A stretch of DNA of 64,000 bases, taken from assembly GCA_900555835.1 (NCBI GenBank), contig USMK01000002.1, forward strand, positions 27,678 through 91,677, in the 5' to 3' direction. The notes beneath the pieces were generated by a model. That model saw only the letters and a program-made list of their open reading frames with translations, had not been told where the DNA came from and made no database searches. The translations under genes and the position numbers were made by a program. Below are positions 37,552-47,630 of this stretch, piece after piece. The stretch comes from an uncultured Clostridium sp. (GTDB lineage: Bacteria > Bacillota > Clostridia > TANB77 > CAG-508). Position 1 is the stretch's first letter, and each line of letters begins with the position of its first letter.

Positions 37552-38931
37552 GTGCAAGAAATACAAAAACAAAAAAAATATATAGAAAACATAAATAAAA
37601 TAATATCTGGAAAAAATAAAAAATTTTTAATTCAAACAATGGGATGTACATTAAATGAAAATGACTCTGAAAAAATAAGTGGAATGGCAACTGAAATGGG
37701 CTATATAAAAACAGAAAATATTATGGAGGCTGATTTAATTATATTCAATACCTGTTGTATAAGAGAAAATGCAGAGGAGAAGCTTTTTGGAAAGCTTGGA
37801 GAAGTAAAAAAGCTAAAAGAAGAAAAAGGAACAATAATTGCTTTATGTGGTTGTATGATGCAAGAAGATCATATTATAGAAAAATTGAAAAAAAGCTATA
37901 AATATGTAGATATTATATTTGGAACACATACATTGCACAAGTTCCCGGAAGATTTATATAATTTGCTTACAGAGGAAAATAAAATAATAGATGTAATTGA
38001 TATTGATGGAGAAGTATATGAAGGATTACCAATAAAAAGAGAAAGCTCAAATAAAGCATTAGTAACAATAATGCATGGCTGTAACAATTTTTGTACATAT
38101 TGCATTGTTCCATATGTTAGAGGGAGAGAAAGAAATAGAAATCCAGAAGATATATTAAAAGAAATTAAGAAATTGGCGCAAGAAGGCTACAAGGAAGTTA
38201 CTTTGTTAGGTCAAAATGTAAATTCGTATGTTGGAAATGGATATGATGGAATATATAATTTTGCAGATTTATTAAGAGCAGTTAATAAAATAGATGGAAT
38301 AGAAATAATTAGCTTTATTTCTCCTCATCCAAAGGACTTCACAGATGATGTTATTTTAGCAATAAAAGAATGTAAAAAAGTAAGTAGATTATTGCATTTA
38401 CCACTTCAATCTGGAAGTACAAATGTGCTAAAAAGAATGAACAGAAAATATACAAAAGAACAATATTTAGAACTTGCAAATAAAATAAAAAAATCAGTTC
38501 CAGAAGTAGCAATTTCAACAGACATCATTGTAGGATTTCCAGGTGAAACAGAAGATGATTTTGAAGATACCTTAGATGTTGTAAAACAAGTTCAATTTGA
38601 ACAAGTATTTATGTTTATATACTCAAAAAGAGTTGGAACACCAGCTGAAAAAATGGAAGACCAAGTGCCAGAAGAAATCAAACATAAAAGATTTGATAGA
38701 TTAAAACAATTAGTTGAAAATCAAATGCAAGAAAATAATAAAAAATATATTGGAACTATTCAAAATATTCTTATTGAAGGAAAAAGTAAAAACAACGAAA
38801 ATATGCTAACTGGCAGAACAAACACAAATAAAGTAGTTATAATAGATGCAGACGAAAGTTTAATTGGAAAAATGATAAATGTAAAAATAGTATCAGAACA
38901 TATGTGGTACTTGAAAGGTGAGATAGCATAA
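37552..38931 (+). CDS. miaB: tRNA-2-methylthio-N6-dimethylallyladenosine synthase
   Basis: Radical-SAM methylthiotransferase that modifies A37 of tRNAs reading UNN codons. The 459-residue protein has the UPF0004 domain with three Cys (TMGCTLNENDSE, NTCCIREN, LCGCM), the radical-SAM CNNFCTYCIVPYVRGRERNR (CxxxCxxC) and a C-terminal TRAM domain. The start is GTG at 37552 after AGGAGG. The stop codon overlaps the mutS start (TAATG), so the two are coupled. Confidence 0.95.
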   Translation: MQEIQKQKKYIENINKIISGKNKKFLIQTMGCTLNENDSEKISGMATEMGYIKTENIMEADLIIFNTCCIRENAEEKLFGKLGEVKKLKEEKGTIIALCGCMMQEDHIIEKLKKSYKYVDIIFGTHTLHKFPEDLYNLLTEENKIIDVIDIDGEVYEGLPIKRESSNKALVTIMHGCNNFCTYCIVPYVRGRERNRNPEDILKEIKKLAQEGYKEVTLLGQNVNSYVGNGYDGIYNFADLLRAVNKIDGIEIISFISPHPKDFTDDVILAIKECKKVSRLLHLPLQSGSTNVLKRMNRKYTKEQYLELANKIKKSVPEVAISTDIIVGFPGETEDDFEDTLDVVKQVQFEQVFMFIYSKRVGTPAEKMEDQVPEEIKHKRFDRLKQLVENQMQENNKKYIGTIQNILIEGKSKNNENMLTGRTNTNKVVIIDADESLIGKMINVKIVSEHMWYLKGEIA

Positions 38932-41558
38932 TGTTAATTGATGAAGTAGATATAAATGTAGTTAGTCCTATGATGAAACACTATTTGGAAACTAAAAATA
39001 AATATAGAGATTGTTTTTTATTTTATAGATTAGGCGACTTTTATGAAATGTTTTTTGATGATGCACTACTTGCCGCACGAGAACTAGAAATTACTTTAAC
39101 AGGAAAGGATTGCGGACTTGCAGAAAGAGCACCAATGTGTGGAATTCCTTTTCACGCAGCAGAAAGCTATATTGGAAAGCTTATAGAAAAAGGATATAAA
39201 GTTGCTATTTGCGAGCAACTAGAAGATCCAGCAAAATGTAAAGGAATTGTAAAAAGAGATGTAATAAGAGTTGTAACACCTGGAACAGTTATAGATTCTA
39301 ATATGTTAAATGAAAAAGAAAACAACTATATAATGTCTATATATCAAAAAGGATTATATTTTGGGATATCAATATGTGATATAACAACAGGAGATTTTTA
39401 TTCTTCTGAAATAAAGGAAACCAACAATTTTCAAATATTACTTGACGAAATTGCAAGATATAATCCAGCTGAAATAATTACAAATAAAGTATTATTTAGT
39501 GTAGAAGAAGAAATTAAACAAATACGTGAAAGATTTAAAGTCTATATTTCAGCAGTAGATGACGAATTGTTTAATGAAGACGCAGGTGAACTTAAAAATT
39601 TCTTTTCATTTTGCGACAATGAGGGAAATCCAATTGATAAATTAGAAGAAAAGAAAATATTGGTAGGTTCGGTTAATGCTTTAATGGAGTATTTGAACAA
39701 TACTCAAAAAGTAAAATTAGAACATATAAATACAATAAAAATATATGATATAAATAAATATATGTCACTAGATATAAATGCTAGACGCCATCTCGAACTT
39801 ACTGAAAAAATGAGAGATAAAAGTAAAAAAGGAACCTTACTTTGGGTATTAGATAAGACTTCTACATCAATGGGTGGTAGACTTTTAAAAAGATGGATAA
39901 GCAATCCGTTGCTTTCAGTAGATAGAATAAATGAAAGATTACATGCTGTACAAGAATTAAAAAATAATATGATGCTTAGAGATGACTTAAAAGAAGCATT
40001 AAAACAAGTTTATGATATGGAAAGATTGATAGGAAAAATTGCTTTTGGTAGTGCGAATGCAAGAGATTTAACATCATTAAAAGCATCTTTAATTCAATTA
40101 CCAGAGGTAAAAAATATATTAAGTACAGCATCATCTGATATGCTTAGTGCATTGTATAAAAATCTAGATATATTAGAAGATGTATGTAAACTAATTGAAA
40201 TTTCTATAACTGACGATCCTCCAATTACAATTATGGAAGGCGGAATAATAAAAACTGGCTATAATGAAGATGTAGACCAATACAGAAAAGCTACAACAGA
40301 AGGTAAAACATGGTTAGTTGAATTAGAAGCCAGAGAAAAACAAGAAACTGGAATTAAAAATCTTAAAGTAGGATATAACAAAATATTTGGATACTATATC
40401 GAAGTAAGCAAATCCAATGTAGGATTAGTTCCAGATAGATATATTAGAAAGCAAACATTAACAACAGGAGAAAGATATATAACAGAGGAGTTAAAAGAAC
40501 TGGAATCTAAAATATTAGGAGCACAAGAAAAAGTTGTAGGACTTGAATATGAAATATTTATAGATATTAGAAATAAAATATCAAACCAAATAGAAAGAAT
40601 TCAACAAACAGCTAATATAATTGCGACATTAGATGTTTTAACAAGCTTTGCAAAAGTATCTGCTGACCAAAATTATACAATGCCAATAGTGGACGAAAGT
40701 GGCGAAATGGACATAAAGGAAGGTAGACATCCTGTAATTGAAAAAATGCTAGCAAAAAACGAGTTTGTAGCTAATGATACATACTTAAATTTAGATACAG
40801 ATAGATTTTCAATTATAACAGGTCCAAATATGGCGGGTAAATCAACATATATGAGACAAGTTGCACTAATTACAATAATGGCACAAATTGGTTGCTTTGT
40901 TCCTGCATCATATGCTAAAATAGGAATAGTAGACAAAGTATTTACAAGAGTTGGTGCATCAGATGATTTAAGTATGGGACAAAGTACATTTATGGTCGAA
41001 ATGAGCGAAGTTGCAACAATTTTGAAAAATGCTACAAGAAATAGCTTAGTAATATTAGACGAAATAGGAAGAGGAACATCAACATATGATGGATTAGCAA
41101 TTGCTTGGGCAGTTGTTGAATATATTTCAAATACTGAAAAAATTGGCTGTAAAACACTATTTGCAACACATTATCATGAATTAACAGAATTAGAAGAAAA
41201 AATTGAAGGTGTAAAGAATTATTCTGTTGCAGTAAAAGAAAAAGGAGAGAATGTAATTTTCCTAAGAAAAATTGTAAAAGGTGGAACAGACGAAAGTTAT
41301 GGAATTCATGTAGCAAAACTAGCAGGAGTCCCACAACCAATAATAAAACGCTCAAATGAAATCCTAAAAACCTTAGAGAAAAAAGTAAAAATAAATTCAG
41401 AAGCAAAAGAAAGCAAAAAAGTTGTTCAAGGTCAATTAGATATGTATAATTACAAATTGGCAGATATTGCGTATGAATTAGACAAAATAAACTTAAATGA
41501 ATTAACTCCAATTGATGCTTTAAATATATTAGTAAAAATGAAAGAAAAAATGAATTAG
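38931..41558 (+). CDS. mutS: DNA mismatch repair protein MutS
   Basis: Mismatch sensor, 875 residues. The N-terminal mismatch-binding domain has LGDFYEMFFDDA (the Phe-x-Glu motif), then connector, lever and clamp, and the ATPase with TGPNMAGKSTYMRQ (Walker A), STFMVEMSE, LVILDEIGRGTSTYDGLAIAWA (Walker B) and FATHYHEL. Complete. Overlaps miaB by one base, the miaB-mutS order common in Clostridia. A terminator follows. Confidence 0.97.
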   Translation: MLIDEVDINVVSPMMKHYLETKNKYRDCFLFYRLGDFYEMFFDDALLAARELEITLTGKDCGLAERAPMCGIPFHAAESYIGKLIEKGYKVAICEQLEDPAKCKGIVKRDVIRVVTPGTVIDSNMLNEKENNYIMSIYQKGLYFGISICDITTGDFYSSEIKETNNFQILLDEIARYNPAEIITNKVLFSVEEEIKQIRERFKVYISAVDDELFNEDAGELKNFFSFCDNEGNPIDKLEEKKILVGSVNALMEYLNNTQKVKLEHINTIKIYDINKYMSLDINARRHLELTEKMRDKSKKGTLLWVLDKTSTSMGGRLLKRWISNPLLSVDRINERLHAVQELKNNMMLRDDLKEALKQVYDMERLIGKIAFGSANARDLTSLKASLIQLPEVKNILSTASSDMLSALYKNLDILEDVCKLIEISITDDPPITIMEGGIIKTGYNEDVDQYRKATTEGKTWLVELEAREKQETGIKNLKVGYNKIFGYYIEVSKSNVGLVPDRYIRKQTLTTGERYITEELKELESKILGAQEKVVGLEYEIFIDIRNKISNQIERIQQTANIIATLDVLTSFAKVSADQNYTMPIVDESGEMDIKEGRHPVIEKMLAKNEFVANDTYLNLDTDRFSIITGPNMAGKSTYMRQVALITIMAQIGCFVPASYAKIGIVDKVFTRVGASDDLSMGQSTFMVEMSEVATILKNATRNSLVILDEIGRGTSTYDGLAIAWAVVEYISNTEKIGCKTLFATHYHELTELEEKIEGVKNYSVAVKEKGENVIFLRKIVKGGTDESYGIHVAKLAGVPQPIIKRSNEILKTLEKKVKINSEAKESKKVVQGQLDMYNYKLADIAYELDKINLNELTPIDALNILVKMKEKMN

Positions 41559-41605
41559 AAAAGTAATAGTCAGAGATAAGGAGTGCCTCTGACTATTGCT
41601 TTTTT
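41559..41605 (+). terminator. Terminator after mutS
   Basis: AAGTAATAGTCAGA ... TCTGACTATTGCTTTTTT stem. Confidence 0.9.
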
Positions 41606-41660
41606 AGTTCTAAAATAGACAAGGTGTGAATATATATATTTATAGCAAAGGAGTGATAAA

Positions 41661-41957
41661 ATGAATATAGAAGAAAGAAAGGCTATAAATAGCAGTATAA
41701 TACAAAATATAATATTAGAAAATAGAGCAAAGTTAAGCATTTCAGGAGTTTTAGATGTACTTAGCTTTGATGATCAAATTGTAATATTAGAAACAGATTT
41801 AGGGTTGCTTACTGTAAAAGGTGAAAATTTACGAATAAACAAATTAAGTATAGATACATCAGAGGTAATAGTTGAAGGAGATATTTCCAATCTTGGTTAT
41901 TCAGATAAAAGTGCAGAAAAAAGTTCGGGCTCATTTTTAGGTAAAATATTTAAATAA
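41661..41957 (+). CDS. yabP: Sporulation protein YabP
   Basis: A 98-residue protein of the YabP/YqfC family: SISGVLDVLSFDDQIVILETDLGLLTVKGENLRINKLSIDTSEVIVEGDISNLGY fits the repeated beta-strand pattern of the family. In Bacillus yabP and yabQ are sporulation genes, yabQ being needed for the cortex. GGAGTG precedes the ATG; yabQ follows after 12 bp. Confidence 0.85.
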   Translation: MNIEERKAINSSIIQNIILENRAKLSISGVLDVLSFDDQIVILETDLGLLTVKGENLRINKLSIDTSEVIVEGDISNLGYSDKSAEKSSGSFLGKIFK

Positions 41958-41969
41958 AGGAGATTTATT

Positions 41970-42446
41970 TTGAATAATCTAGCAATGTCACAAGCATATG
42001 TTTTTCTTATTTTTATTTTTAATGGAATTCTTATTTCTTTCATATTTGACATATTTAGAATATTTAGAAAAAGCTTCAAAACAGCTGATATAATTACATA
42101 TATAGAAGATATATTATTTTGGATAATAGTATGCGTATTACTAGCATACAGTATTTATACTTATAATAATGGAGAAATAAGATTATATCTATTTACAGGC
42201 TTAATCATAGGAGCGATATTATATATTTTAACAATAAGTAAATATATTATAAAATTTAGTGTAGGAGTTATAGATGTTTTAAAAAGGATAATTCAAAAAA
42301 TAGTAAATTATTTATTATATCCTTTAAAAATGATATTAAAAATCCTAAAAAAAGTATTATTTCGACCAATTTGTTTTATTTTTATCAATCTTAAAAAGAA
42401 TTTTAGCGATATTTTACAAAAAAGCACAAAAAAACCTACAAAATAA
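41970..42446 (+). CDS. yabQ: Spore cortex protein YabQ
   Basis: A 158-residue membrane protein with four or five helices, beginning QAYVFLIFIFNGILISFIFDIFRIFRKSFKT, the YabQ signature of a membrane helix followed by FDxxRxxR. Its role in Bacillus is in spore cortex formation. The start is TTG at 41970 with GGAG upstream. The basic C-terminal tail is lysine-rich. Confidence 0.85.
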   Translation: MNNLAMSQAYVFLIFIFNGILISFIFDIFRIFRKSFKTADIITYIEDILFWIIVCVLLAYSIYTYNNGEIRLYLFTGLIIGAILYILTISKYIIKFSVGVIDVLKRIIQKIVNYLLYPLKMILKILKKVLFRPICFIFINLKKNFSDILQKSTKKPTK

Positions 42447-42510
42447 AAAAGGAATTATGTATTTTTTGTAGAATAATATATGTATAGATAAAAAATTATA
42501 CTGGAGATAA

Positions 42511-42801
42511 ATGTTAAATATGAAAATCTTAAAGTCAAGAAAATTTTATAAAAAGTTACTTATTATCGTAGTTGGAATATACATATTAGGTATTTTTATT
42601 AATCAACAAAAAACATTAGATTCTTACAAAAATAATCAAGAATATTACGCAAAGCAAATAAAAGAACAAACTGAATATAAAGAAAGTTTACTAGCAAAAA
42701 AAGACAATTTAAATTCACCAGAATATGTAGAAGAAATTGCTAGGGAAAAACTAGATATGTATTTACCAAACGAAAAAATATATATAGATCAAGATAAATA
42801 A
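42511..42801 (+). CDS. divIC: Septum formation initiator family protein (DivIC/FtsL-like)
   Basis: A 96-residue bitopic protein: short basic N-terminus, one membrane helix (LLIIVVGIYILGIFI), a short coiled coil, then NSPEYVEEIAREKLDMYLPNEKIYI, the pattern shared by DivIC proteins. It partners FtsL and DivIB in the division complex. The yabP-yabQ-divIC order is conserved in Firmicutes. Confidence 0.88.
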   Translation: MLNMKILKSRKFYKKLLIIVVGIYILGIFINQQKTLDSYKNNQEYYAKQIKEQTEYKESLLAKKDNLNSPEYVEEIAREKLDMYLPNEKIYIDQDK

Positions 42802-42836
42802 GAAGCTATATAAAATTTATATAGTTTCTATTTTTA
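42802..42836 (+). terminator. Terminator after divIC
   Basis: GAAGCTATATAAA/TTTATATAGTTTC hairpin, then TATTTTT. Confidence 0.7.
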
Positions 42837-42850
42837 GTAAGGGGGGCATT

Positions 42851-44155
42851 ATGGATTTACACAAATTAAATCTAACACAATTAAAAGAATTAGCAAAAGA
42901 TAGGGGAGGTATAACAAACTTATCAAAACTTAACAAAGAGGAATTGATAGTAGAATTAGAAAAAAGATTAAAAGAAATTGAAGAAGATGAAGAAACACAG
43001 GGCTTTACAGAAAATGGAGATTATAAATTAACTAATGAAAATGATTCTATTATAGAAGGCATATTAGAAATTATGCCAGATGGATATGGTTTTTTAAGAG
43101 GGCATAATTATTTGCCAAGCCCTAAGGATGTTTACATATCTCAAATGCAAATAAGAAGATTTAGATTAGGCACCGGAGATAAAATAAAAGGAATTTCAAG
43201 AATGTCTAGTGATGCAAAATTTCCAGCATTGATATTTGTTGGTGAAGTTAATGACGAAAAGCCAGAAAATGCAATGAAAAGAATTCCTTTTGACGATTTA
43301 ACACCTATTTATCCAAATAAAAGAATAAAACTAGAAACAGTACCAAATGAATATACAATGAGATTAGTAGATTTAATCTCTCCAATTGGTAAAGGTCAAA
43401 GAGGTATGATTGTTGCACCTCCAAAAGCAGGGAAAACAACAATTCTAAAAAAAATAGCAAATAGTATATCAAAAAATAATCCAGAAGTTGAACTTATTGT
43501 ATTATTGATAGATGAAAGACCAGAAGAAGTAACAGATATGAGACGTTCAATAAAAGGAGAAGTTATAGATTCAACTTTCGACGAATTACCAGAACATCAC
43601 GTAAAAGTTGCAGAAATGGTATTAGAAAGAGCTAAAAGATTAACAGAACAACACAAAGATGTTGTAATATTATTAGATAGTATTACAAGACTTGCAAGAG
43701 CATACAACTTAACAATACCTTCTTCTGGAAGAACACTATCAGGTGGTTTAGATCCAAATTCATTACATAAACCAAAAAGATTCTTTGGAGCTGCAAGAAA
43801 TACAGAAGATGCCGGAAGCTTAACAATTCTTGCAACAGCACTTGTTGAAACAGGAAGCAAAATGGATGATGTAATATTTGAAGAATTCAAGGGAACAGGA
43901 AATATGGAAGTTCATCTTGATAGAAAATTATCAGAAAAAAGAATATTCCCTGCAATTGATATAAACAAATCTGGTACAAGAAGGGAAGATTTATTGCTTT
44001 CACCAAAAGAATTAGAAACAGTATATGCACTTAGAAAAGCAATGAACAATATGCCAGTAGCAGATATGACTGAAAAATTGATATCTGAAATGATTTCAAC
44101 TAAAACAAATGACGAATTTTTGGATAATATAAAAGATATGCTGGAAGATAAATAA
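42851..44155 (+). CDS. rho: Transcription termination factor Rho
   Basis: A hexameric RNA helicase of 434 residues. The N-terminal Rho-N helical domain (DLHKLNLTQLKELAKDRG) is followed by the RNA-binding cold-shock fold (GILEIMPDGYGFLRG), P-loop APPKAGKTTILK, Walker B VILLDSITRLARAYN and the Q/R loops. Complete. GGGGGGC precedes the ATG. The tracrRNA promoter of the next region begins three bases after its stop codon. Confidence 0.96.
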   Translation: MDLHKLNLTQLKELAKDRGGITNLSKLNKEELIVELEKRLKEIEEDEETQGFTENGDYKLTNENDSIIEGILEIMPDGYGFLRGHNYLPSPKDVYISQMQIRRFRLGTGDKIKGISRMSSDAKFPALIFVGEVNDEKPENAMKRIPFDDLTPIYPNKRIKLETVPNEYTMRLVDLISPIGKGQRGMIVAPPKAGKTTILKKIANSISKNNPEVELIVLLIDERPEEVTDMRRSIKGEVIDSTFDELPEHHVKVAEMVLERAKRLTEQHKDVVILLDSITRLARAYNLTIPSSGRTLSGGLDPNSLHKPKRFFGAARNTEDAGSLTILATALVETGSKMDDVIFEEFKGTGNMEVHLDRKLSEKRIFPAIDINKSGTRREDLLLSPKELETVYALRKAMNNMPVADMTEKLISEMISTKTNDEFLDNIKDMLEDK

Positions 44156-44157
44156 TC

Positions 44158-44186
44158 TTGACAAATAAGGAAATCTATAATATTAT
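44158..44186 (+). promoter_or_regulatory. tracrRNA promoter
   Basis: TTGACA (44158-44163), 17-bp spacer, TATTAT (44181-44186). The predicted transcription start is at about 44192. Confidence 0.8.
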
Positions 44187-44191
44187 TTATT

Positions 44192-44278
44192 AAACTCATA
44201 TAAAATTAAATTAGCATAATAAGGCCAATGCGCCGTAAAGCTCTAACAGCTCTTTTTCGAGGGGCTGTTATCTTTTTG
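44192..44278 (+). ncRNA. Type II-C tracrRNA
   Basis: About 87 nt. The anti-repeat AAACTCATATAAAATTAA (44192-44209) pairs at 17 of 18 positions with the CRISPR repeat at 47535-47570. A bulge and the lower stem CATAAT, opposite repeat GTTAT, follow. AATAAGGCC (44218-44226), then GCCGTAAAGCTCT match the nexus pattern of Neisseria-type II-C tracrRNAs (AATAAGGCC...GCCGCAACGCTCT). The end is a hairpin TAACAGC/GCTGTTA with a U tract (44244-44278). It lies between rho and cas9 on the same strand, with its own promoter. This is strong evidence that the Cas9 still binds a guide. Confidence 0.85.
44244..44278 (+). terminator. tracrRNA terminator
   Basis: TAACAGC ... GCTGTTA with inner CTC/GAG pairs, then TCTTTTT. 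Confidence 0.88.
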
Positions 44279-44291
44279 CCGTTTTACTTCA

Positions 44292-44321
44292 TTGACCAAA
44301 TTAACCGTGTAGTGTTATAAT
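44292..44321 (+). promoter_or_regulatory. cas9 promoter
   Basis: TTGACC (44292-44297), 18-bp spacer, TATAAT (44316-44321). It drives cas9 separately from tracrRNA, with an ~18-nt leader. Confidence 0.75.
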
Positions 44322-44344
44322 ATTTCGTATAGATAGGAGATATT

Positions 44345-47300
44345 ATGAGATACAGAATCGGTTTAAATATAGGGATTAACTCTTGCGGCTGGGCAGTTAT
44401 AGAACATAACGAAGATGGAGAACCAATAAAACTTGAAAATATGGGTGTTAGGATGTTTGAAATATCTGAAAATTTAAAGGATGGACTCTCTCTTTCAAAA
44501 GCTCCAAGAGAAACAAGAAGCATACGAAGAAGAATAAGACGTCGTAAACACAGAATTGAAAGATTAAAATATCTAATTGTAAATAGCAACATGTTAACAC
44601 AAGAAGAAGTAAACAATTTATATAACTCTACCAATTTAGAAAATATATATTTATTAAGAGTTAGAGCACTTTCTGAAAAAATAAGCAATACTGATTTAAC
44701 AAGAGTTTTAATAAATCTTATGAAAAAAAGAGGATATAAATCAAATGTTGAACTTGAAGATTATGCCAAAGATGAAGACGGAAAAGTGCTTACTGCAACA
44801 AAGGAAAATCAAAAAATAATGAAAGAAAAAGGATATAGCACTGTTGCAGAAATGTATTTAAAAGATAAAAAATTCAAAATGATTTTACCAGATGGTACGA
44901 TTATTTATAAAATAAGAAATACAACAGGGAATTATAGTTCAACAGTTTTAAGAAACCAAATAAGAGAAGAACTAATACGAATATTGATTAAACAACAGGA
45001 ATTAAATGACTTAGTAACAAATGACTTTGTTCAAAAGTGTTTAGAGATCTTTGACTCTCAAAGACCTTATGACGAAGGTCCTGGACTAAGGTATTCAACT
45101 ACACAAGTAGATAAGATGCTAGGAAAATGTATTTTTGAAAAGCAGGAAAACAGAGCTGTAAAGGCAAGCTATTCATTTGAATATTTTGATTTTTTAAAAC
45201 AACTAAATAATATTATAATAGAAAAAACAATAATTACCTCAAATAATAAAACAACTCAAAAACGTAAATTATCAAAAGAAGAAAGACAAAAAATAATAAA
45301 ATTAGCTAAATATCAATCTCAAATAAGATATTATGATATAAGACAAGAATTACAATTATCAGATTATGAAAGATTTTGTAATTTAGAGTACAGTTCAATT
45401 TCAGAATTTTCAGAATCAATAAATAAATTAGCTGAGCGAAAGCCAAAATTAGAAGGATTCACATCATATTTTAGAATAAAACAAGCTCTATACTATGTCG
45501 ATAATACATTGATAGAAAGATTATCAAATGAAGAATTGGATGAAATTGCATATGTTTTAACAGTATACAAAAGCAACGAACGTAGATTAGAACAATTTGA
45601 AATTCGTAATTTGCATCTACCAGCAAATGCTATCCAAGAATTGTTAAAAATATCTTTTATAGAAATTGCCTATTTATCATTAAAAGCAATAAAAAAAATA
45701 ACTCCATATATAGAAGAAGGATATACCTATAATTCAGCATTAGAACAAGCCTATCCTTCATTTGAAACAAGTTTATGCAATATCAATAGTGAAATACTAA
45801 ATCCAGTTTGCAGAAGGGCAATATCTCAGTCAATAAAAGTTTTAAAAGCAATTGTAAATCAATATGGAAAGCCGGATTTAATAAATATAGAATTTTCAAA
45901 CGAATTAGGTAAAGGAAAGTCTGAAAGAGAAAAAATAAAAAAACAAAAACAAGAAAATTTAGGAAAAACATCAAGAATAAAAGAAGAACTTCAAGCCCAA
46001 GGCATTGAAAATCCAACGGGAACAGAAATTACTAAATATAAATTATGGAAAGAACAAACTAATTATTGTATGTATTCTGGTAAGAAAATTGATATAGAAC
46101 AAGTTTTTTCAAGCGAAACTCAAATCAATTATATAATCCCTTTCTGGATGTGTTTTGACGATACATACAAAAACAAAATTCTTACTTTCACATCAGAAGT
46201 CAAGCAAAAACAGGATCTTATGCCATATCAATATATTCAAAAAATGAGAAGAGATACAGAAGAATATGAAACCAGAATTAGTATGTTAATTAGAGTATAT
46301 AGCAAGAAAAATAGGCTTGTAAAGAAAAATATTACAAAAGAAGAAATGATAAAATGGAGAAATAGAAACATTGAAGACACTCAATATATTGCTAAATGGA
46401 TTACAAATTATATTAGAAGAAATATTCAATTTGTAGAGTGTTCTAAATATAACAATAAAGTATTGATAATTAGTTCTAATTTAACATCATATATAAATAG
46501 AAAATTAGATATATCAAACAATATAATTATAGGTAATCAAAAACATGCATTAGATGCCCTAGTAACCGCAACTGTATCAAAAGAATTATTAAATAAAATA
46601 ATTATATATTCAAGGGAAAACACAGAAAATTCTCAATTTCCTATTCCTTGGGAAAATTTTAAACAAGATATGAATAATTTGCCACCTATATTTGTATCAC
46701 GTGCTCCAAAAAGAAAAGTTACAGGACAAGCTCATGACGAAACAATAAGAAGAATGCAAATATGTGGCAAAGAAATAAAATGTATAAGTAGAACAGATAT
46801 AAAAAAGCTGAAACTAAATTCAGAAGGAGAAATAGAAAACTTTTCGAAAAATTCAAAGAATACAGACAAGGTCTTATATAATGCCTTAAAAGAAGAAATA
46901 AAAGAAAATGGGGGAAATGCTACTAGAAGCTTTATAAAGCAATTTTATAAACCCAAAAAAGATAAAACACCAGGATTGCCAGTAAAAAAAGTCAAACTAG
47001 AATCAAAAACAAGATTACCAATAAAATTAAAAAATCAAGCAATTGCAACAAATGGAAGCATAATTAGGTTAGATGTATTCAAAGTAGAAAATGAGGGATA
47101 TTATTATGTACCAATATATGTTTCAGATACAGTATTGCCAAAGCTTCCTAATAAAGCATGTGCTTCCAGCAAACCTTACGAAGAATGGCCAGAAATGAGG
47201 GAGGAAGACTTTATATTTTCACTATACTCACGAGATTTAATATACATCAAAAACAAGTCTCCAATGAATCTACATCCAACAGACGGAAAACGGAAGCATT

Positions 47301-47511
47301 CTAATAACAGACGAAATATTAGCGTATTACATAAGGGCAGATATCTCCGGAGCAACCATAAGCATAATAAACAATGATAACACATACACAACAAAGGGAC
47401 TAGGCATAAAAACGCTATTAGAACTAAAAAAATACCAAGTAGACATACTTCGGCAATTACCACGAAGTACACATTCCCGAAAAAAGAGTAGGCTTTAAAA
47501 CAAAAAAATAA
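44345..47511 (+). CDS. cas9: Type II-C Cas9 with inactivated RuvC-I and HNH sites, read through +1 shifts at CGG 47291-47293 and 47451-47453
   Basis: RNA-guided DNA-binding protein of the Cas9 family, 1054 residues if both CGG shifts are made. RuvC-I reads RIGLNIGINSCGWAVIE, with Asn8 (AAT) where Cas9 has catalytic Asp. The arginine bridge helix RRRIRRRKHRIERLK follows. RuvC-II keeps Glu516 (NIEFSNE) and RuvC-III keeps His734 and Asp737 (KHALDA). The HNH segment reads INYIIPFWMCFDDTYKNKIL: the DH pair is Asn595-Tyr596, and the later Asn is Val619. Both nuclease sites should be dead. The C-terminal PAM-interacting domain is intact only with the shifts: GSILITDEILAYY, then GLGIKTLLELKKYQVDILGNYHEV. 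In zero frame it stops at 47377. No cas1, cas2 or csn2 is in the window. Confidence 0.88.
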
Positions 47512-47596
47512 GCCCAGAATATATAAAATTATCCTAAGCTTATTAAAACTCATAAAAAATTAACTATAACATAACACACAATTAAAAAAAGTCAAT
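47502..47596 (-). ncRNA. Solitary crRNA-like guide RNA
   Basis: On the minus strand an extended -10 (TGG-TATAAT, 47603-47608) and a weak -35 (TTGAAT, 47625-47630) predict a start near 47596. The transcript would be a ~26-nt guide ending TTTTTTTAATTGTGTGTTAT, one CRISPR repeat, then a hairpin AATAAGC ... GCTTATT with a T7 tract. The 32-nt distance from -10 to repeat mirrors Neisseria II-C arrays, where each repeat end carries an extended -10 and transcription starts inside the spacer. It overlaps the cas9 3' end in antisense. No second true repeat was found, so this is a one-guide unit or the last unit of a lost array. Confidence 0.65.
47535..47570 (-). CRISPR. Single type II-C CRISPR repeat (no array)
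   Basis: On the minus strand it begins GTTATAGTTAATTTTTTATG and continues AGTTTTAATAAGCTTA. The first ~29 nt form the duplex with the tracrRNA anti-repeat, including the GTTAT lower stem. A search by eye of the surrounding sequence found no second copy. The segment ending TGGTATAAT just upstream could be a degenerate repeat end. Confidence 0.7.
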
Positions 47597-47602
47597 ACAG
47601 TA

Positions 47603-47630
47603 ATTATACCACAACCGAGCAAAAATTCAA
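47603..47630 (-). promoter_or_regulatory. Extended -10 promoter of the guide RNA
   Basis: Minus strand TTGAAT, 16-bp spacer, TATAAT preceded by TGG (TGN extended -10). Confidence 0.7.

Noticed and set aside
44345..47377. Cas9 as a decaying pseudogene because of C-terminal frame breaks
   Set aside because: Both breaks are at in-frame CGG, the same pattern seen in dacF, ytaF, the P-ATPase and the RluD-like gene. The sequence in the shifted frames matches Cas9 to the very end (stop at 47509-47511).
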